DNA of 53,916 nt from Planctomycetota bacterium (GTDB lineage: Bacteria > Planctomycetota > UBA1135 > GCA-002748355): contig NYZE01000053.1 of the NCBI GenBank assembly GCA_002685965.1, positions 1 to 53,916 of the forward strand. The letters are read 5' to 3'. The translations under genes were made by a program, and so were the position numbers. This document shows, in pieces, positions 45,009-53,916 of the stretch. The notes beneath the pieces were generated by a model. The model had not been told where the DNA came from, searched no databases, and worked only from the letters and a program-made list of their open reading frames with translations. Every line of letters begins with the position of its first letter. The first letter of the stretch is position 1.

Positions 45009-45804
45009 GGTGTTTCTCGCGGTCTTGGCGGCGCTCGCGTGGAGTGACGCGGGCGTGGCTCAGGGCGGCAAGGGGTCGGCCAAACCCAAGATCGTCAAAG
45101 CCAAGATCGGCAAGGAAGCGCGCACGGCGCTGGCTGCTGCGGGTCGGCTGTCTCGAGTTCGGCAGGGCTCGAGTGTCGTCGAGCGTCAGAAAATCCTCGA
45201 GAAGGCGCAGGCCGCGTTCGCCAAGGTTGCCCGGAAGTTCGCCAGCCAGGATGCGGTCGTCGGCGAGGCGGCCTTCCGACGCGGGCAACTACTCGGGCGC
45301 CTCGGCCGGATCAACGAGGCGCTCGCTGCGTTTCGGCGGGCGGGGGACAAGGCCAAGGCTGGCTTCGGGACGCGTGCGAGGCTCGAGGCGGGTCACGTCC
45401 AGCGTCGCGAGAAGCTGTACCCGGACGCGCTGGAGAGCTATCGACTCGCCGCGACTGCCGGCGGTGCATACGGCAATCGGGCGCGCCTCTGGATAGGCAA
45501 GACGCTGATCAATCTGGGACGTGTGCCGGACGCGCGCCGGGAGTGGCAGGCACTCGGCACCGACCGCACCATGGATGCCTACCTGCGCATCCAGGCCTTT
45601 GACGACCTCGCGATGAGCTATGTGAAGGAGAAGAAGATCGGCGCTGCGAAACGGGTGATCGCCGACGCCGAGGATGCGCTGTCTAGCGAGACCGCTGGAG
45701 AAGACAAGCGGGCACGTGTCTTGCGCAAAAAGCTCGGTCGCATGCGTGCCCGCAAGAGCATAGCCAAGGCGGCGGAGAGGGCTCTCGAATCCAGGAGACG
45801 CTGA
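44986..45804 (+). CDS. Exported TPR-repeat protein
   Basis: Signal peptide; repeated EAAFRRGQLLGRLGRINEALAAFRRAGDKA units; overlaps sigma gene by 23 nt. Confidence 0.7.
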   Translation: MLFSSSSRVFLAVLAALAWSDAGVAQGGKGSAKPKIVKAKIGKEARTALAAAGRLSRVRQGSSVVERQKILEKAQAAFAKVARKFASQDAVVGEAAFRRGQLLGRLGRINEALAAFRRAGDKAKAGFGTRARLEAGHVQRREKLYPDALESYRLAATAGGAYGNRARLWIGKTLINLGRVPDARREWQALGTDRTMDAYLRIQAFDDLAMSYVKEKKIGAAKRVIADAEDALSSETAGEDKRARVLRKKLGRMRARKSIAKAAERALESRRR

Positions 45805-45892
45805 AGTCTGCCCACGTGTTACCTGTCCGAGGGGCTCCGGATCGCCGCAAGGGGCGCGGGGCTCCTCACCTTTTCGTGTACGATCCCCTCCC

Positions 45893-47005
45893 ATGTTGCG
45901 GGCAGGCGCGGCGTTGATGCTGCTTGGGTCGTGCGCGGTCGGGCAGGGTAAGCTCCTCTATCCAAAGGCGCGGTTCCAGTACGCCTATCCGATGCACGCC
46001 GTCGAGTTGCGCCGGTTCGACACCGGTTGGGTGCGGCAAGCGGCGGTGCCCAAACGGTGGGTCGCGGACCTGGTCACGTGGCCGGTGCCGATCCCCGAGT
46101 CCGGAATAGAGAGCTTTGGCGATGGCCAGCACGTCGTGCTTTCGACCAAGGGGGAGTACACCGACGACACCGTCCACTTCCTCGACTTTGCGATCGTCGT
46201 GGCGCAGCAAGCCGGTTCGGCCTTCAAGGTCGAAGTGAGCCATCACCGTACGGCTGTCTGGGGCTGCATCCACGCGTGGCGCTATCTCGAGTGGGCCGGC
46301 GACAGCAAGGACATTCCCGAGTCGTATCCGATCTGGGCGATGTACGAGCTGGTCTACACTGGCATCGAGTCCGGCAAGGGCGTGTTCTCGTCGACCAACG
46401 CCTACCGCGTGTCGCACCTGCGAGTCGGCGGTGCCGGCGAGGAGTTCATCGGCGAGATCGCGAGCTACATCGGTTCGGGTGAGGACAACGTCGAGCGCAC
46501 GGGTCTGCGGTTCCGGCGCCGCAAGATCCACTTCTCGGTCGAGGTCGCGGTGCACGGTGGCCGCGCTCTGGCCAAGTGGACGCGAGGCGCGACGCAGGGT
46601 GAGTGGCGCGAGGACCCGGTCCACGACATCGAGCACATGAAGGACTGGCGCGAGCAGGTCAACGAGGTGCACGCGAACCCGCCGAAGCCCAAGCCGATGG
46701 AGTCGGAGTTCTTTTGTCTCCTGGGCTCCAAGAAGCGTGGCCTGAGACCCGCCAAGGTCTCGTCAATCCTCGACACCAAGACCTGGGCCAAGCGACGAGA
46801 GGAGAAGGAGCGGCCGCTCCACCTGTTCTCGGACGCCACCCGCTTTGCCTACAAGCCCGTGCTCCGCAAACGCACCGGCTTCGTCCGCCGCCAGGGCAAC
46901 AAGTACAAGTTCGTCTGCAAACGACTCGGCATCAGCCACCCCCTCGACGTACCCAAGGACCTCGAGCCGATCCTGGCGGCGTGGCTGGACAACTTCCCCA
47001 GGTGA
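45893..47005 (+). CDS. Exported hypothetical protein
   Basis: 370 aa; MLRAGAALMLLGSCAVGQ lipoprotein/signal-like N-terminus; no family recognised. Confidence 0.65.
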   Translation: MLRAGAALMLLGSCAVGQGKLLYPKARFQYAYPMHAVELRRFDTGWVRQAAVPKRWVADLVTWPVPIPESGIESFGDGQHVVLSTKGEYTDDTVHFLDFAIVVAQQAGSAFKVEVSHHRTAVWGCIHAWRYLEWAGDSKDIPESYPIWAMYELVYTGIESGKGVFSSTNAYRVSHLRVGGAGEEFIGEIASYIGSGEDNVERTGLRFRRRKIHFSVEVAVHGGRALAKWTRGATQGEWREDPVHDIEHMKDWREQVNEVHANPPKPKPMESEFFCLLGSKKRGLRPAKVSSILDTKTWAKRREEKERPLHLFSDATRFAYKPVLRKRTGFVRRQGNKYKFVCKRLGISHPLDVPKDLEPILAAWLDNFPR

Positions 47006-47084
47006 TGGGGAGGGCGTCCTGGCCTGATCGGGTCTGGACGTAGAGGTTTGCTCCGCTTCGCCCCGCTGCTCTACGATCCTCCAC

Positions 47085-47765
47085 ATGTTGGTCCTGCTTC
47101 GTCATGGTCAGAGTGTCTGGAACCTCGAGAACCGTTTCACCGGCTGGGTGGATGTCGGCCTCAGTGAGAAGGGGGTGGAAGAGGCCAGGGAGGCCGGCCG
47201 CTCGATGCGCAGGGAGGGCCTTCGCTTTGATGTCTGCAGAACATCACGGCAGCGTCGCGCGATCCTGACGGCGACGTTGGCGCTGGACGAGATGGACCAG
47301 CTCTGGCTGCCGATGCACAAGCACTGGCGGCTCAACGAGCGACACTACGGTGGGCTTACTGGTCTCGACAAGGCCGAGACCGCCGCCGAGCATGGCGCCG
47401 ACCAGGTGCATATCTGGCGCCGCAGCTACGACACGCCGCCCCCTGAGCTGTCCGACGACGATGAGCGGCACCCGAAGAACGATCCGGCCTATGCCGACCT
47501 CGCGCCCGAACTCAAGCCTGCGACCGAGTGCTTGGCGGACGTCGTTGCCCGCATGATTCCGTACTGGTACGACCACATCGCGCCCGATTTGATCGCCGGC
47601 AAGGCTGTACTCGTCGCTGCGCACGGCAACTCGCTGCGCGCCCTCTGCAAGCACCTCGACGGCATTTCCGACGCGGACATCCCCAACCTCGAGATCCCGA
47701 CCGGCAAACCGCTCGTCTACGAACTGGACGCCGAGCTTCGGCCGACGTCGAAGCGATACCTCTAG
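47085..47765 (+). CDS. gpmA: 2,3-bisphosphoglycerate-dependent phosphoglycerate mutase
   Basis: [74 protein letters not shown]. Confidence 0.92.
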   Translation: MLVLLRHGQSVWNLENRFTGWVDVGLSEKGVEEAREAGRSMRREGLRFDVCRTSRQRRAILTATLALDEMDQLWLPMHKHWRLNERHYGGLTGLDKAETAAEHGADQVHIWRRSYDTPPPELSDDDERHPKNDPAYADLAPELKPATECLADVVARMIPYWYDHIAPDLIAGKAVLVAAHGNSLRALCKHLDGISDADIPNLEIPTGKPLVYELDAELRPTSKRYL

Positions 47766-47846
47766 GCGCTGTTACTGGCAGAACAGCGTTGTGCTCTGCC
47801 AGCATTTGATGTGCCACGTCAACGTCTACGGATACGCCTTGTTCTG

Positions 47847-49154
47847 CTAGGTGACCCCGTGCCGTGCCGCGTGTTCCATCGCTTCGCAGAAGCGGCCCAA
47901 CTCCTCCAGCGTCGTGTAGACGCCGGGACTGATGCGCAGCCCGCGAAACTCATCGTGGTTGATGCACGTGGTGTGAATGCGGTGCTTGTCCCACAGCCAG
48001 GAGGCAAGCTTGGCAGGCGCGATGCCGCGCAGTTGCACGTTGGCGATGCCGCTGGAGAAACCAGGCTTCAAGCTGGTGTGCAGGCGAAAACGGTCGTTCT
48101 CCACCAGGCGTTTGGCCCAGTAGTCGCGCAGGTACAGGTAGCGGGCCTCCTTGCGCGCGCCGCCGATGCCCTGGTGAAAGGTCAAGGCTTCGGCGATCGC
48201 GAGTGCGTTGGCAGCCGGATGGGTGCCGATCTGCTCGAACTTGCGAATGTCCGCATCGAGTCCGTCGTCGGCCGCCATCATCGGCCACAGCCCTTCGATC
48301 TTGTTTTGGCGCACGTAGAGCAGGCCCGTGCCGTGGGGTGCCGACAACCACTTGTGCAGGCTCGTTGCGTAGTAGTCGCAGTCGAGATGCGAGATCTTGA
48401 AGTCGAGGTGCCCGAGTGCGTGTGCGCCATCGACGATGACGGGAATCCCGCGTCGGCGCGCCATCTGCACGACGTCTCGCACCGGAAGCACCTGGCCCGT
48501 GATATTGATTACGTGGCACATCAGGATCAGTTTGGTGCGCTTGCTGATGGCCTCCTCGAAGCGTCGCACGATCTCGGCCGCGTCTTCGCACGGCGTTGGG
48601 ATCGATATCCGCTTCATGACGATGCCCTCGCGCCGTTCACGTTGGCGGAAGGTCGTGATCATCCGTGGATAGTCTTGGTTGGTCGTCAGCACTTCGTCGC
48701 CGGCGCGCAGGTCGATGCCCAGTTGGCAGATCTGCAGACCCTCGGAAGCATTTCGCGTGATCGCGACCTCCTCGGCGTCGACGTCCCACTCGCGCGCGAG
48801 CCGCTTGCGCACACCTTCTCGCCGCGGCTCGAGGACACGCCACATGTTGTAGCTCGGGGCTTCATGCGAAAAGTCGAGGTGCCGCTTCATTGCGTCTTGC
48901 GCGAGCTTCGTCGCCGGGCTGACGCCGCCATTGTTCAGGTTGACTATCGATCGGTCGACCGTGAACGCGCGCGCGACCTCCGCCCAGAAGTCCTCGCGCG
49001 CTGCGATTTCCCCGGCCGTCGCCGTGTCGCTGGCCAACTCCCGCAATCGCCCCAGCACGTCGGGCAGATTCGATGCTGCCAGCGACGCGCCACCGACCAA
49101 GGGGACCGAGAGCGCACCGAGAAACTCCCTGCGGGATGGCATGGGGGAGATCAT
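47847..49154 (-). CDS. Class V aminotransferase with Tat-like signal
   Basis: MPSRREFLGALSVPLVGGASLAA; VDGAHALGHLDFKISHLDCDYYATSLHKWLSAPHGTGLLY (PLP lysine). Confidence 0.87.
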   Translation of the reverse strand: MISPMPSRREFLGALSVPLVGGASLAASNLPDVLGRLRELASDTATAGEIAAREDFWAEVARAFTVDRSIVNLNNGGVSPATKLAQDAMKRHLDFSHEAPSYNMWRVLEPRREGVRKRLAREWDVDAEEVAITRNASEGLQICQLGIDLRAGDEVLTTNQDYPRMITTFRQRERREGIVMKRISIPTPCEDAAEIVRRFEEAISKRTKLILMCHVINITGQVLPVRDVVQMARRRGIPVIVDGAHALGHLDFKISHLDCDYYATSLHKWLSAPHGTGLLYVRQNKIEGLWPMMAADDGLDADIRKFEQIGTHPAANALAIAEALTFHQGIGGARKEARYLYLRDYWAKRLVENDRFRLHTSLKPGFSSGIANVQLRGIAPAKLASWLWDKHRIHTTCINHDEFRGLRISPGVYTTLEELGRFCEAMEHAARHGVT

Positions 49155-49166
49155 AGCGCAGGGTCC

Positions 49167-49592
49167 TTACCGCACCGCCGTCACCATGATCTCTACGAGG
49201 GCGTCCTTGGGTAGTCGGGCTGCTTGAACGGCGGCGCGGGCGGGCGGACCGTTCTTGAAGCGGGCGGCATAGATGCGGTTCATCGCTGCATAGTCGTTGA
49301 GGTCGGCGAGGAAGACGATCACTTGGACGACGTTGTCGAAGTCAGTGCCGGCGGCGGCGAGGACGGCTTCGATGTTGTAGAGGACGCGTTCGGTTTGGGC
49401 CTCGATACCCGTGGCCATCTTGCCGGTAGCGGGGTCGATGGCGATCTGGCCGGCGCACCAGACCGTGTTGCCGACGCGGATGGCCTGAGAATAGGGTCCA
49501 ATGGCGGCGGGAGCGCGGTCGGTCGAGATGACCTGCTTGGCGGGTGCTGCACAGGCACCGAGGCAGAGAACGAGAGCGAGAGCGAGCTTCAT
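49167..49592 (-). CDS. RidA/YjgF family protein with lipoprotein signal
   Basis: LVLCLGACAAP lipobox; RAPAAIGPYSQAIRVGNTVWCAGQIAIDP; PARAAVQAARLPKDALVEI. Confidence 0.88.
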   Translation of the reverse strand: MKLALALVLCLGACAAPAKQVISTDRAPAAIGPYSQAIRVGNTVWCAGQIAIDPATGKMATGIEAQTERVLYNIEAVLAAAGTDFDNVVQVIVFLADLNDYAAMNRIYAARFKNGPPARAAVQAARLPKDALVEIMVTAVR

Positions 49593-51841
49593 TTGGAGTC
49601 CTCGGTCTTCGATGGGGGTTTGCCGAGCAGGTATTGGCCGGGCCACCACTGATCGTCGTGTCCGTAGTCAGCCGCGGCGTGCAGCGTCAGGTAGGGGTTG
49701 CGCAAGTGTGGGCGCGCGAGTGCGCAGAGGTCGGCGCGGCCGGCGGCGAGAATCGTGTTGGCGTGGTCCGTGCCGAGGATCGCGCCGACCGCCATGACAG
49801 GAATGCCGACCTCGTAGCGGATCTGCTCGGCGAACGGAACCTGGAACATGCGGCCGTAGATGGGTTCTGAGGCTGTGACGTTGCCGGAGGACGAAACGTC
49901 GATCAGATCGAGTCCGTGCTCGTGCAACAAGCGCGCGACGATGACCGAGTCGTCAGCGGTCAGTCCACCGTCATCGTCGAGCCAGTCCGTTGCGGAGATG
50001 CGCACGGAGAGCGGCTTGGCTGCTGGCCACGTGCGCCGGACCGCGTCGAACACTTCGAGCGGGTAGCGCATGCGCGCTTCGATTTCGCCGCCGTATACGT
50101 CACGCCTCCGATTGGTCAACGGAGAGATGAAGTTGGACAGAAGATAGCCATGTGCCATGTGCAGCTCGACTAGGTCGAAGCCGCAGTCCTCGGCCATCTC
50201 GGTGGCCCGCACGAAGGCATCGCGCACGTCGTTCATGTCGGCGCGATCCATCTCCTTCGGTACCTGATGGCCGTCGGCGAAGGCGAGCGGCGATGGCGCC
50301 ATCGTTGGCCACGCCTCACTCGCGGGCAGCGGCACGTCCCACCCGTCCCACGGGTGCGAGCACGACCCCTTGCGCCCTGCGTGCGCGAGCTGCAAGCCGA
50401 TCTTTGCGGGCGTTTCGGTGTGCACGAAGTCGGTGATGCGCTTCCAGGCCGCGACGTGTGCCGTGTCGTACATGCCCGCGCAGGCTGGCGTGATGCGGCC
50501 GTTCGTCGTCACGTTGGTCATCTCGGTGAGCACGAGTGCGGCGCCGCCGATAGCGCGGCTGCCGAGGTGCACCAGATGCCAGTCGGTGACCGTTCCATCG
50601 ACCGCCGAGTACTGGCACATGGGTGATACGACCATGCGATTGGCGAGTTCGAGGTCGCGCAATCGGAACGGTGCAAAGATCGGCGCCGCCAACGGTGCCG
50701 TCCCCTCCTCTTCGGCGAACCTCTCGGTGACAAGTTCGACCAGCGCCGGGTCGCGTATGCCAAGGTTGTCGTAGGTGATCTGCTTGCTGCGCGACATCAA
50801 GTTGAACTTGAAGCGCACCGGGTCCTGGCCGAGATACCGGGCCGAGTTCTCGAACCACTCGAGACTCGTTTGTGCCGCCTTCTGCGTCTTGAGCACGTCG
50901 ACGAACCGTGCTTCTTCATAAGCCTGGAGCACGCGTGGCACGTCGGCCGTGCCCAGTTCCTTGAACGCCTCTGTCAGCGCGATCGCGTCCTCCATCGCCA
51001 GTTTCGTCCCGGAGCCGATCGAGAAGTGCGCGGTGTGCGCCGAGTCGCCCATCAACACCACGTTCTCGTGGTGCCAGGTCTTACACTTGACGGTTGGGAA
51101 CGACCGCCAAAGGGAGCGATTGGTCAGGAGATGCGCACCGTCGAGTTCCTCGGCGAATAGCGCTTCACACCATCGCGCAGATTCCTCCTCGTCCATCACG
51201 TCGAGGCCCGCCCGCTTCCACGCGTCTTCGCGACACTCGACGATCCACGTGGCGCGGCCCTCCTCGAACGGGTAGGCGTGCACCTGGAACAAGCCGTGCT
51301 CGGTCTCCTTGAAAATGAAGGTGAATGCGTCGAGCACCCGGTCCGACCCGAACCAAGCGAACTTGCACTTACGCATGTCGATGTGCGGGCGAAACGTCTC
51401 CTTGTAGCGGTCGCGCACGAGGGAGTTGTAGCCGTCACAACCGATCACGAGGTCGGCGTCACGCAGCGCTTCGAAGTCGGCGATCTCGCTGCCGAAGTGT
51501 AGATCCACACCGAGGGCGCGACAGCGGTCCTGCAGGATCAACAGGAGCTTCTTGCGCGATAGTCCACAGAAGCCGTGTCCGGTCGAGTGCGTGCACGTGC
51601 CACGGTAGAACGTGTTGATGCCCTGCCAATAGATGAAGTTATTGCGGATCTCGTTGAAGCTCTCCGGGTCGGCGCCTTCGAGGTTGTCGAGCGTCTCGTC
51701 CGAGAACACGACGCCCCAGCCGAAGGTGTCGTCGTGCTTGTTGCGTTCGTGCACGGTGACCTCAGCGTTAGGGAGCGCCTTCTTGATCAAGATTCCGAAG
51801 AAGAGCCCTGCGGGTCCGCCGCCGATCGAGATGATCCTCAT
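49589..51841 (-). CDS. Fused FAD monooxygenase / old-yellow-enzyme-type oxidoreductase (2-aminobenzoyl-CoA or salicylyl-CoA monooxygenase/reductase family)
   Basis: N-terminal MRIISIGGGPAGLFFGILIKKA and NVVLMGDSAHTAHFSIGSGTKLAMEDA; C-terminal FAPFRLRDLELANRMVVSPMCQYSAVDG...QLAHAGRKGS; 750 aa. Confidence 0.88.
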   Translation of the reverse strand: MRIISIGGGPAGLFFGILIKKALPNAEVTVHERNKHDDTFGWGVVFSDETLDNLEGADPESFNEIRNNFIYWQGINTFYRGTCTHSTGHGFCGLSRKKLLLILQDRCRALGVDLHFGSEIADFEALRDADLVIGCDGYNSLVRDRYKETFRPHIDMRKCKFAWFGSDRVLDAFTFIFKETEHGLFQVHAYPFEEGRATWIVECREDAWKRAGLDVMDEEESARWCEALFAEELDGAHLLTNRSLWRSFPTVKCKTWHHENVVLMGDSAHTAHFSIGSGTKLAMEDAIALTEAFKELGTADVPRVLQAYEEARFVDVLKTQKAAQTSLEWFENSARYLGQDPVRFKFNLMSRSKQITYDNLGIRDPALVELVTERFAEEEGTAPLAAPIFAPFRLRDLELANRMVVSPMCQYSAVDGTVTDWHLVHLGSRAIGGAALVLTEMTNVTTNGRITPACAGMYDTAHVAAWKRITDFVHTETPAKIGLQLAHAGRKGSCSHPWDGWDVPLPASEAWPTMAPSPLAFADGHQVPKEMDRADMNDVRDAFVRATEMAEDCGFDLVELHMAHGYLLSNFISPLTNRRRDVYGGEIEARMRYPLEVFDAVRRTWPAAKPLSVRISATDWLDDDGGLTADDSVIVARLLHEHGLDLIDVSSSGNVTASEPIYGRMFQVPFAEQIRYEVGIPVMAVGAILGTDHANTILAAGRADLCALARPHLRNPYLTLHAAADYGHDDQWWPGQYLLGKPPSKTEDSK

Positions 51842-52059
51842 GATTCGTTCACTGCCTTGCGAAACTGGGTCGCTGCGTTGGCTTCGACCGACAGCGTGTT
51901 GTCCTGCTTGGACCAGTGCCGTTCATCGGCGAGAGCGCCGCGCAGCCCGCCGATCTCGTTCTTGTCGATCATCACCGTGACGGATGTCCAGGACAGTCGG
52001 AAGGCGTGCGTCTCGCGCAGGGAGGCAAGGCCGTCCGCAACGTGCAGAAACCGCTTCAC
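51838..52059 (-). CDS. Small conserved-looking hypothetical protein (73 aa)
   Basis: VKRFLHVADGLASLRETHAFRLSWTSVTVMIDKNEIGGLRGALADERHWSKQDNTLSVEANAATQFRKAVNES; GTG start; 4-nt overlaps on both sides. Confidence 0.55.
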   Translation of the reverse strand: MKRFLHVADGLASLRETHAFRLSWTSVTVMIDKNEIGGLRGALADERHWSKQDNTLSVEANAATQFRKAVNES

Positions 52060-53294
52060 TGCGCCTTTGCCTCGAAGTCGGCGCCAAACAACCGGGCGCC
52101 GCTGAGCACGGGCGCCGCTGCCATCTCGATCAACGAGCAGTCGCCCTTGCCTCGCGTGAACGCTGCGACCTTCTCCATTTGGCCGAGGTAGTCGCCCTTC
52201 ACACCGGACAGGACTCCCTTCAACACGTGCGCGAGCTGGCTGGTCTGCATGCGGCACGGCGGGCACTGGCCACATTGTTCATCCATGAAGAACTGTGCGA
52301 TTTTGGCGACCCGTGCCACCACGTCGTCACCCTCGAGGAAGAGGTGCACGCCGCCGCAGCCCGGTGAGCTGCCGAGCTCGGCGAGTGTCTCGTAGCCGAT
52401 TGGCACGTCGAGATGTTCGGCGCCGAGGAAAGCGCACGATAGAGCCGGCAACACGGCACGAATGGCCCGCCCGCCCGTAATCCCGCCGCCACATTCCTCG
52501 ATGAGTTGCCGATAGGTGGCGCCGAACGGAAGCTCGTACACGCCCGGTCGGTTCACTTCCGACCCGAGCGTGAACAGCATCGTGCCCTTGCTCTCCGCGG
52601 TGCCGATGGCCGCGTAGTTCTCTGGGCCGTGCTGCACGATCCACGGCACGTGGGCGAGCGTCTCGACGTTGTTGACGGTCGTTGGTGATCCGTGCACGCC
52701 ACTTTGTCCTGGGTACGGCGGCTTGCTGCGTGGCTTGCCCTCGCCGCCCTCGATCGAGTCGATCGCCGCAGTCTCTTCGCCGGCAACGTAAGTCATGGGT
52801 GCTCGATGGATCTCGATGTCGAACGAGAACGAGCTGCCCATGATGTGTTCGCCGAGCATGCCCTCGCGGCGTGCCTCGTCGATCGCGGCTTGGGCTGACG
52901 CGATTGGCCCGGCCATGTTATCGATCAAGTACAGCCATCCACGGCTGGCCCCGGTCGCGAAGCCGCACAGCAGCATCCCCTCGATCACCTTGTGCGGATA
53001 GTGCTCGACGAGGAACTTGTCCTTGTCGCTGCCAGGCTCGTGCTCGCCGCCGTTGGCGACGACGTATTTCTGCTCCGCTGTTGCTTCGAGCGCCAGCCGC
53101 CACTTGGTGGCGGCCGGGAAGCGGGCGCCGCCGCGACCGCGCAGGCCAGCGGCCTCGATCAGGTCGACCAGACGGTGCGGCGGGGTGTCGGCCAGCGCGC
53201 TGGCGATCGCCTGGTAGCCCTGGTCCTGGCGGTACCTGGCCAGGGTCTGGGGGCTGCGGCGGTTCTTGTCAGTAAGGAGAATGGGCGGCCTCAT
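52056..53294 (-). CDS. NADH-quinone oxidoreductase subunit F-like (NuoF/51-kDa) protein
   Basis: IEAAGLRGRGGARFPAATKWRLALE; VVANGGEHEPGSDKDKFL; GEETAAIDSIEGGEGKPRSKPPYPGQSGVHGSPTTVNNVETLAHVPWIV; DEQCGQCPPCRMQTSQL. Confidence 0.9.
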   Translation of the reverse strand: MRPPILLTDKNRRSPQTLARYRQDQGYQAIASALADTPPHRLVDLIEAAGLRGRGGARFPAATKWRLALEATAEQKYVVANGGEHEPGSDKDKFLVEHYPHKVIEGMLLCGFATGASRGWLYLIDNMAGPIASAQAAIDEARREGMLGEHIMGSSFSFDIEIHRAPMTYVAGEETAAIDSIEGGEGKPRSKPPYPGQSGVHGSPTTVNNVETLAHVPWIVQHGPENYAAIGTAESKGTMLFTLGSEVNRPGVYELPFGATYRQLIEECGGGITGGRAIRAVLPALSCAFLGAEHLDVPIGYETLAELGSSPGCGGVHLFLEGDDVVARVAKIAQFFMDEQCGQCPPCRMQTSQLAHVLKGVLSGVKGDYLGQMEKVAAFTRGKGDCSLIEMAAAPVLSGARLFGADFEAKAQ

Positions 53295-53385
53295 CGCTGG
53301 GTCACATCATTGCCTGGGGTGCAGGGAGCCTTAACCACCCGTTCCGAAACCTCGCTGAAGTTGTGCGCGCTATTCTGGGAGCGCC

Positions 53386-53916
53386 ATGGGACAGCGCACT
53401 CTTTGGGTACTCGTGTTTGGCCAGTTCGTGCTACTGGCCTTCCTCCTCATGCGCGAGCCGCCGGCCGCCGCGGAGTTGGCGGGGCCGCTCGGCGTCGAAT
53501 CGTCGCCCGAGGACCTCGAGCAATTGAGGAAGACGATGGCGGCTTTGGCGGGCCGAGTCCGCGGGCTCGAGACCTCGCCTCGGGTGCAGGGCCGGGCCAC
53601 CGGGCGTGAAGTCGTGCCGGGCGCCGAACTCGTCGACCTGCAGCGGCGGATAGCCAGGCTCGAGGAGCGCTGGACTACATTGGCCCAGGGGCAGCAGCCC
53701 CTACCCACGCCGTTCACGGTTCCTCGCATCGACAGCGAGGGCCTCACAGGCGCCGCCGCGGGCGGCGACCTCGACAAGGTGCAGGAACTCTTGGCCGGCG
53801 GTATGGACATCGAGGCAAAGGGGGCGCGTGGCTTCACGGCACTGACCGCGGCAATACATCAGGACAAGAACGGTGTTGCCAAGGAGTTGATCCGCCGTGG
53901 CGCCGACGTCAACGCG
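53386..53916 (+). CDS. Ankyrin-repeat protein with N-terminal TM and coiled coil (truncated by window end)
   Basis: MGQRTLWVLVFGQFVLLAFLLM...; GAAAGGDLDKVQELLAGGMDIEAKGARGFTALTAAIHQDKNGVAKELIRRGADVNA. Confidence 0.75.
   Translation, partial: MGQRTLWVLVFGQFVLLAFLLMREPPAAAELAGPLGVESSPEDLEQLRKTMAALAGRVRGLETSPRVQGRATGREVVPGAELVDLQRRIARLEERWTTLAQGQQPLPTPFTVPRIDSEGLTGAAAGGDLDKVQELLAGGMDIEAKGARGFTALTAAIHQDKNGVAKELIRRGADVNA

Noticed and set aside
47811-49214. 467-aa plus-strand ORF
   Set aside because: Antisense to the class V aminotransferase gene, no recognisable motif.

Overview
GC-rich bacterial chromosomal window with about 45 protein-coding genes on both strands. I see no rRNA, tRNA, CRISPR array or transposase. 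Gene content and secreted-protein style suggest a Planctomycetota-like organism (inference). Recognisable genes include a MiaB/MtaB-type methylthiotransferase, ilvE, a nucleotidyltransferase-HAD fusion with a gpsA-like gene, a GT2 and a GT39 glycosyltransferase, two tandem YfhO-like membrane proteins between an HtrA-like protease and a YycJ-like metallo-beta-lactamase, rbfA, a transketolase, an NSS transporter with a small partner, mqnE/mqnC, an RRM protein with repeats and an acidic tail, an AGCS symporter, DUF523, xdhC, an ECF sigma factor, gpmA, and an operon of a nuoF-like gene, a 74-aa ORF, a flavin monooxygenase/OYE fusion, a lipoprotein-type RidA and a class V aminotransferase. The most notable item is absent from the ORF track. 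At 2174-2398 a 74-aa SelW/Rdx-family protein is interrupted by an in-frame TGA in a CxxU motif (IEYCVLUNYEPQ). A stem-loop at 2221-2239 matches the bacterial SECIS layout, so this is probably an unannotated selenoprotein gene.
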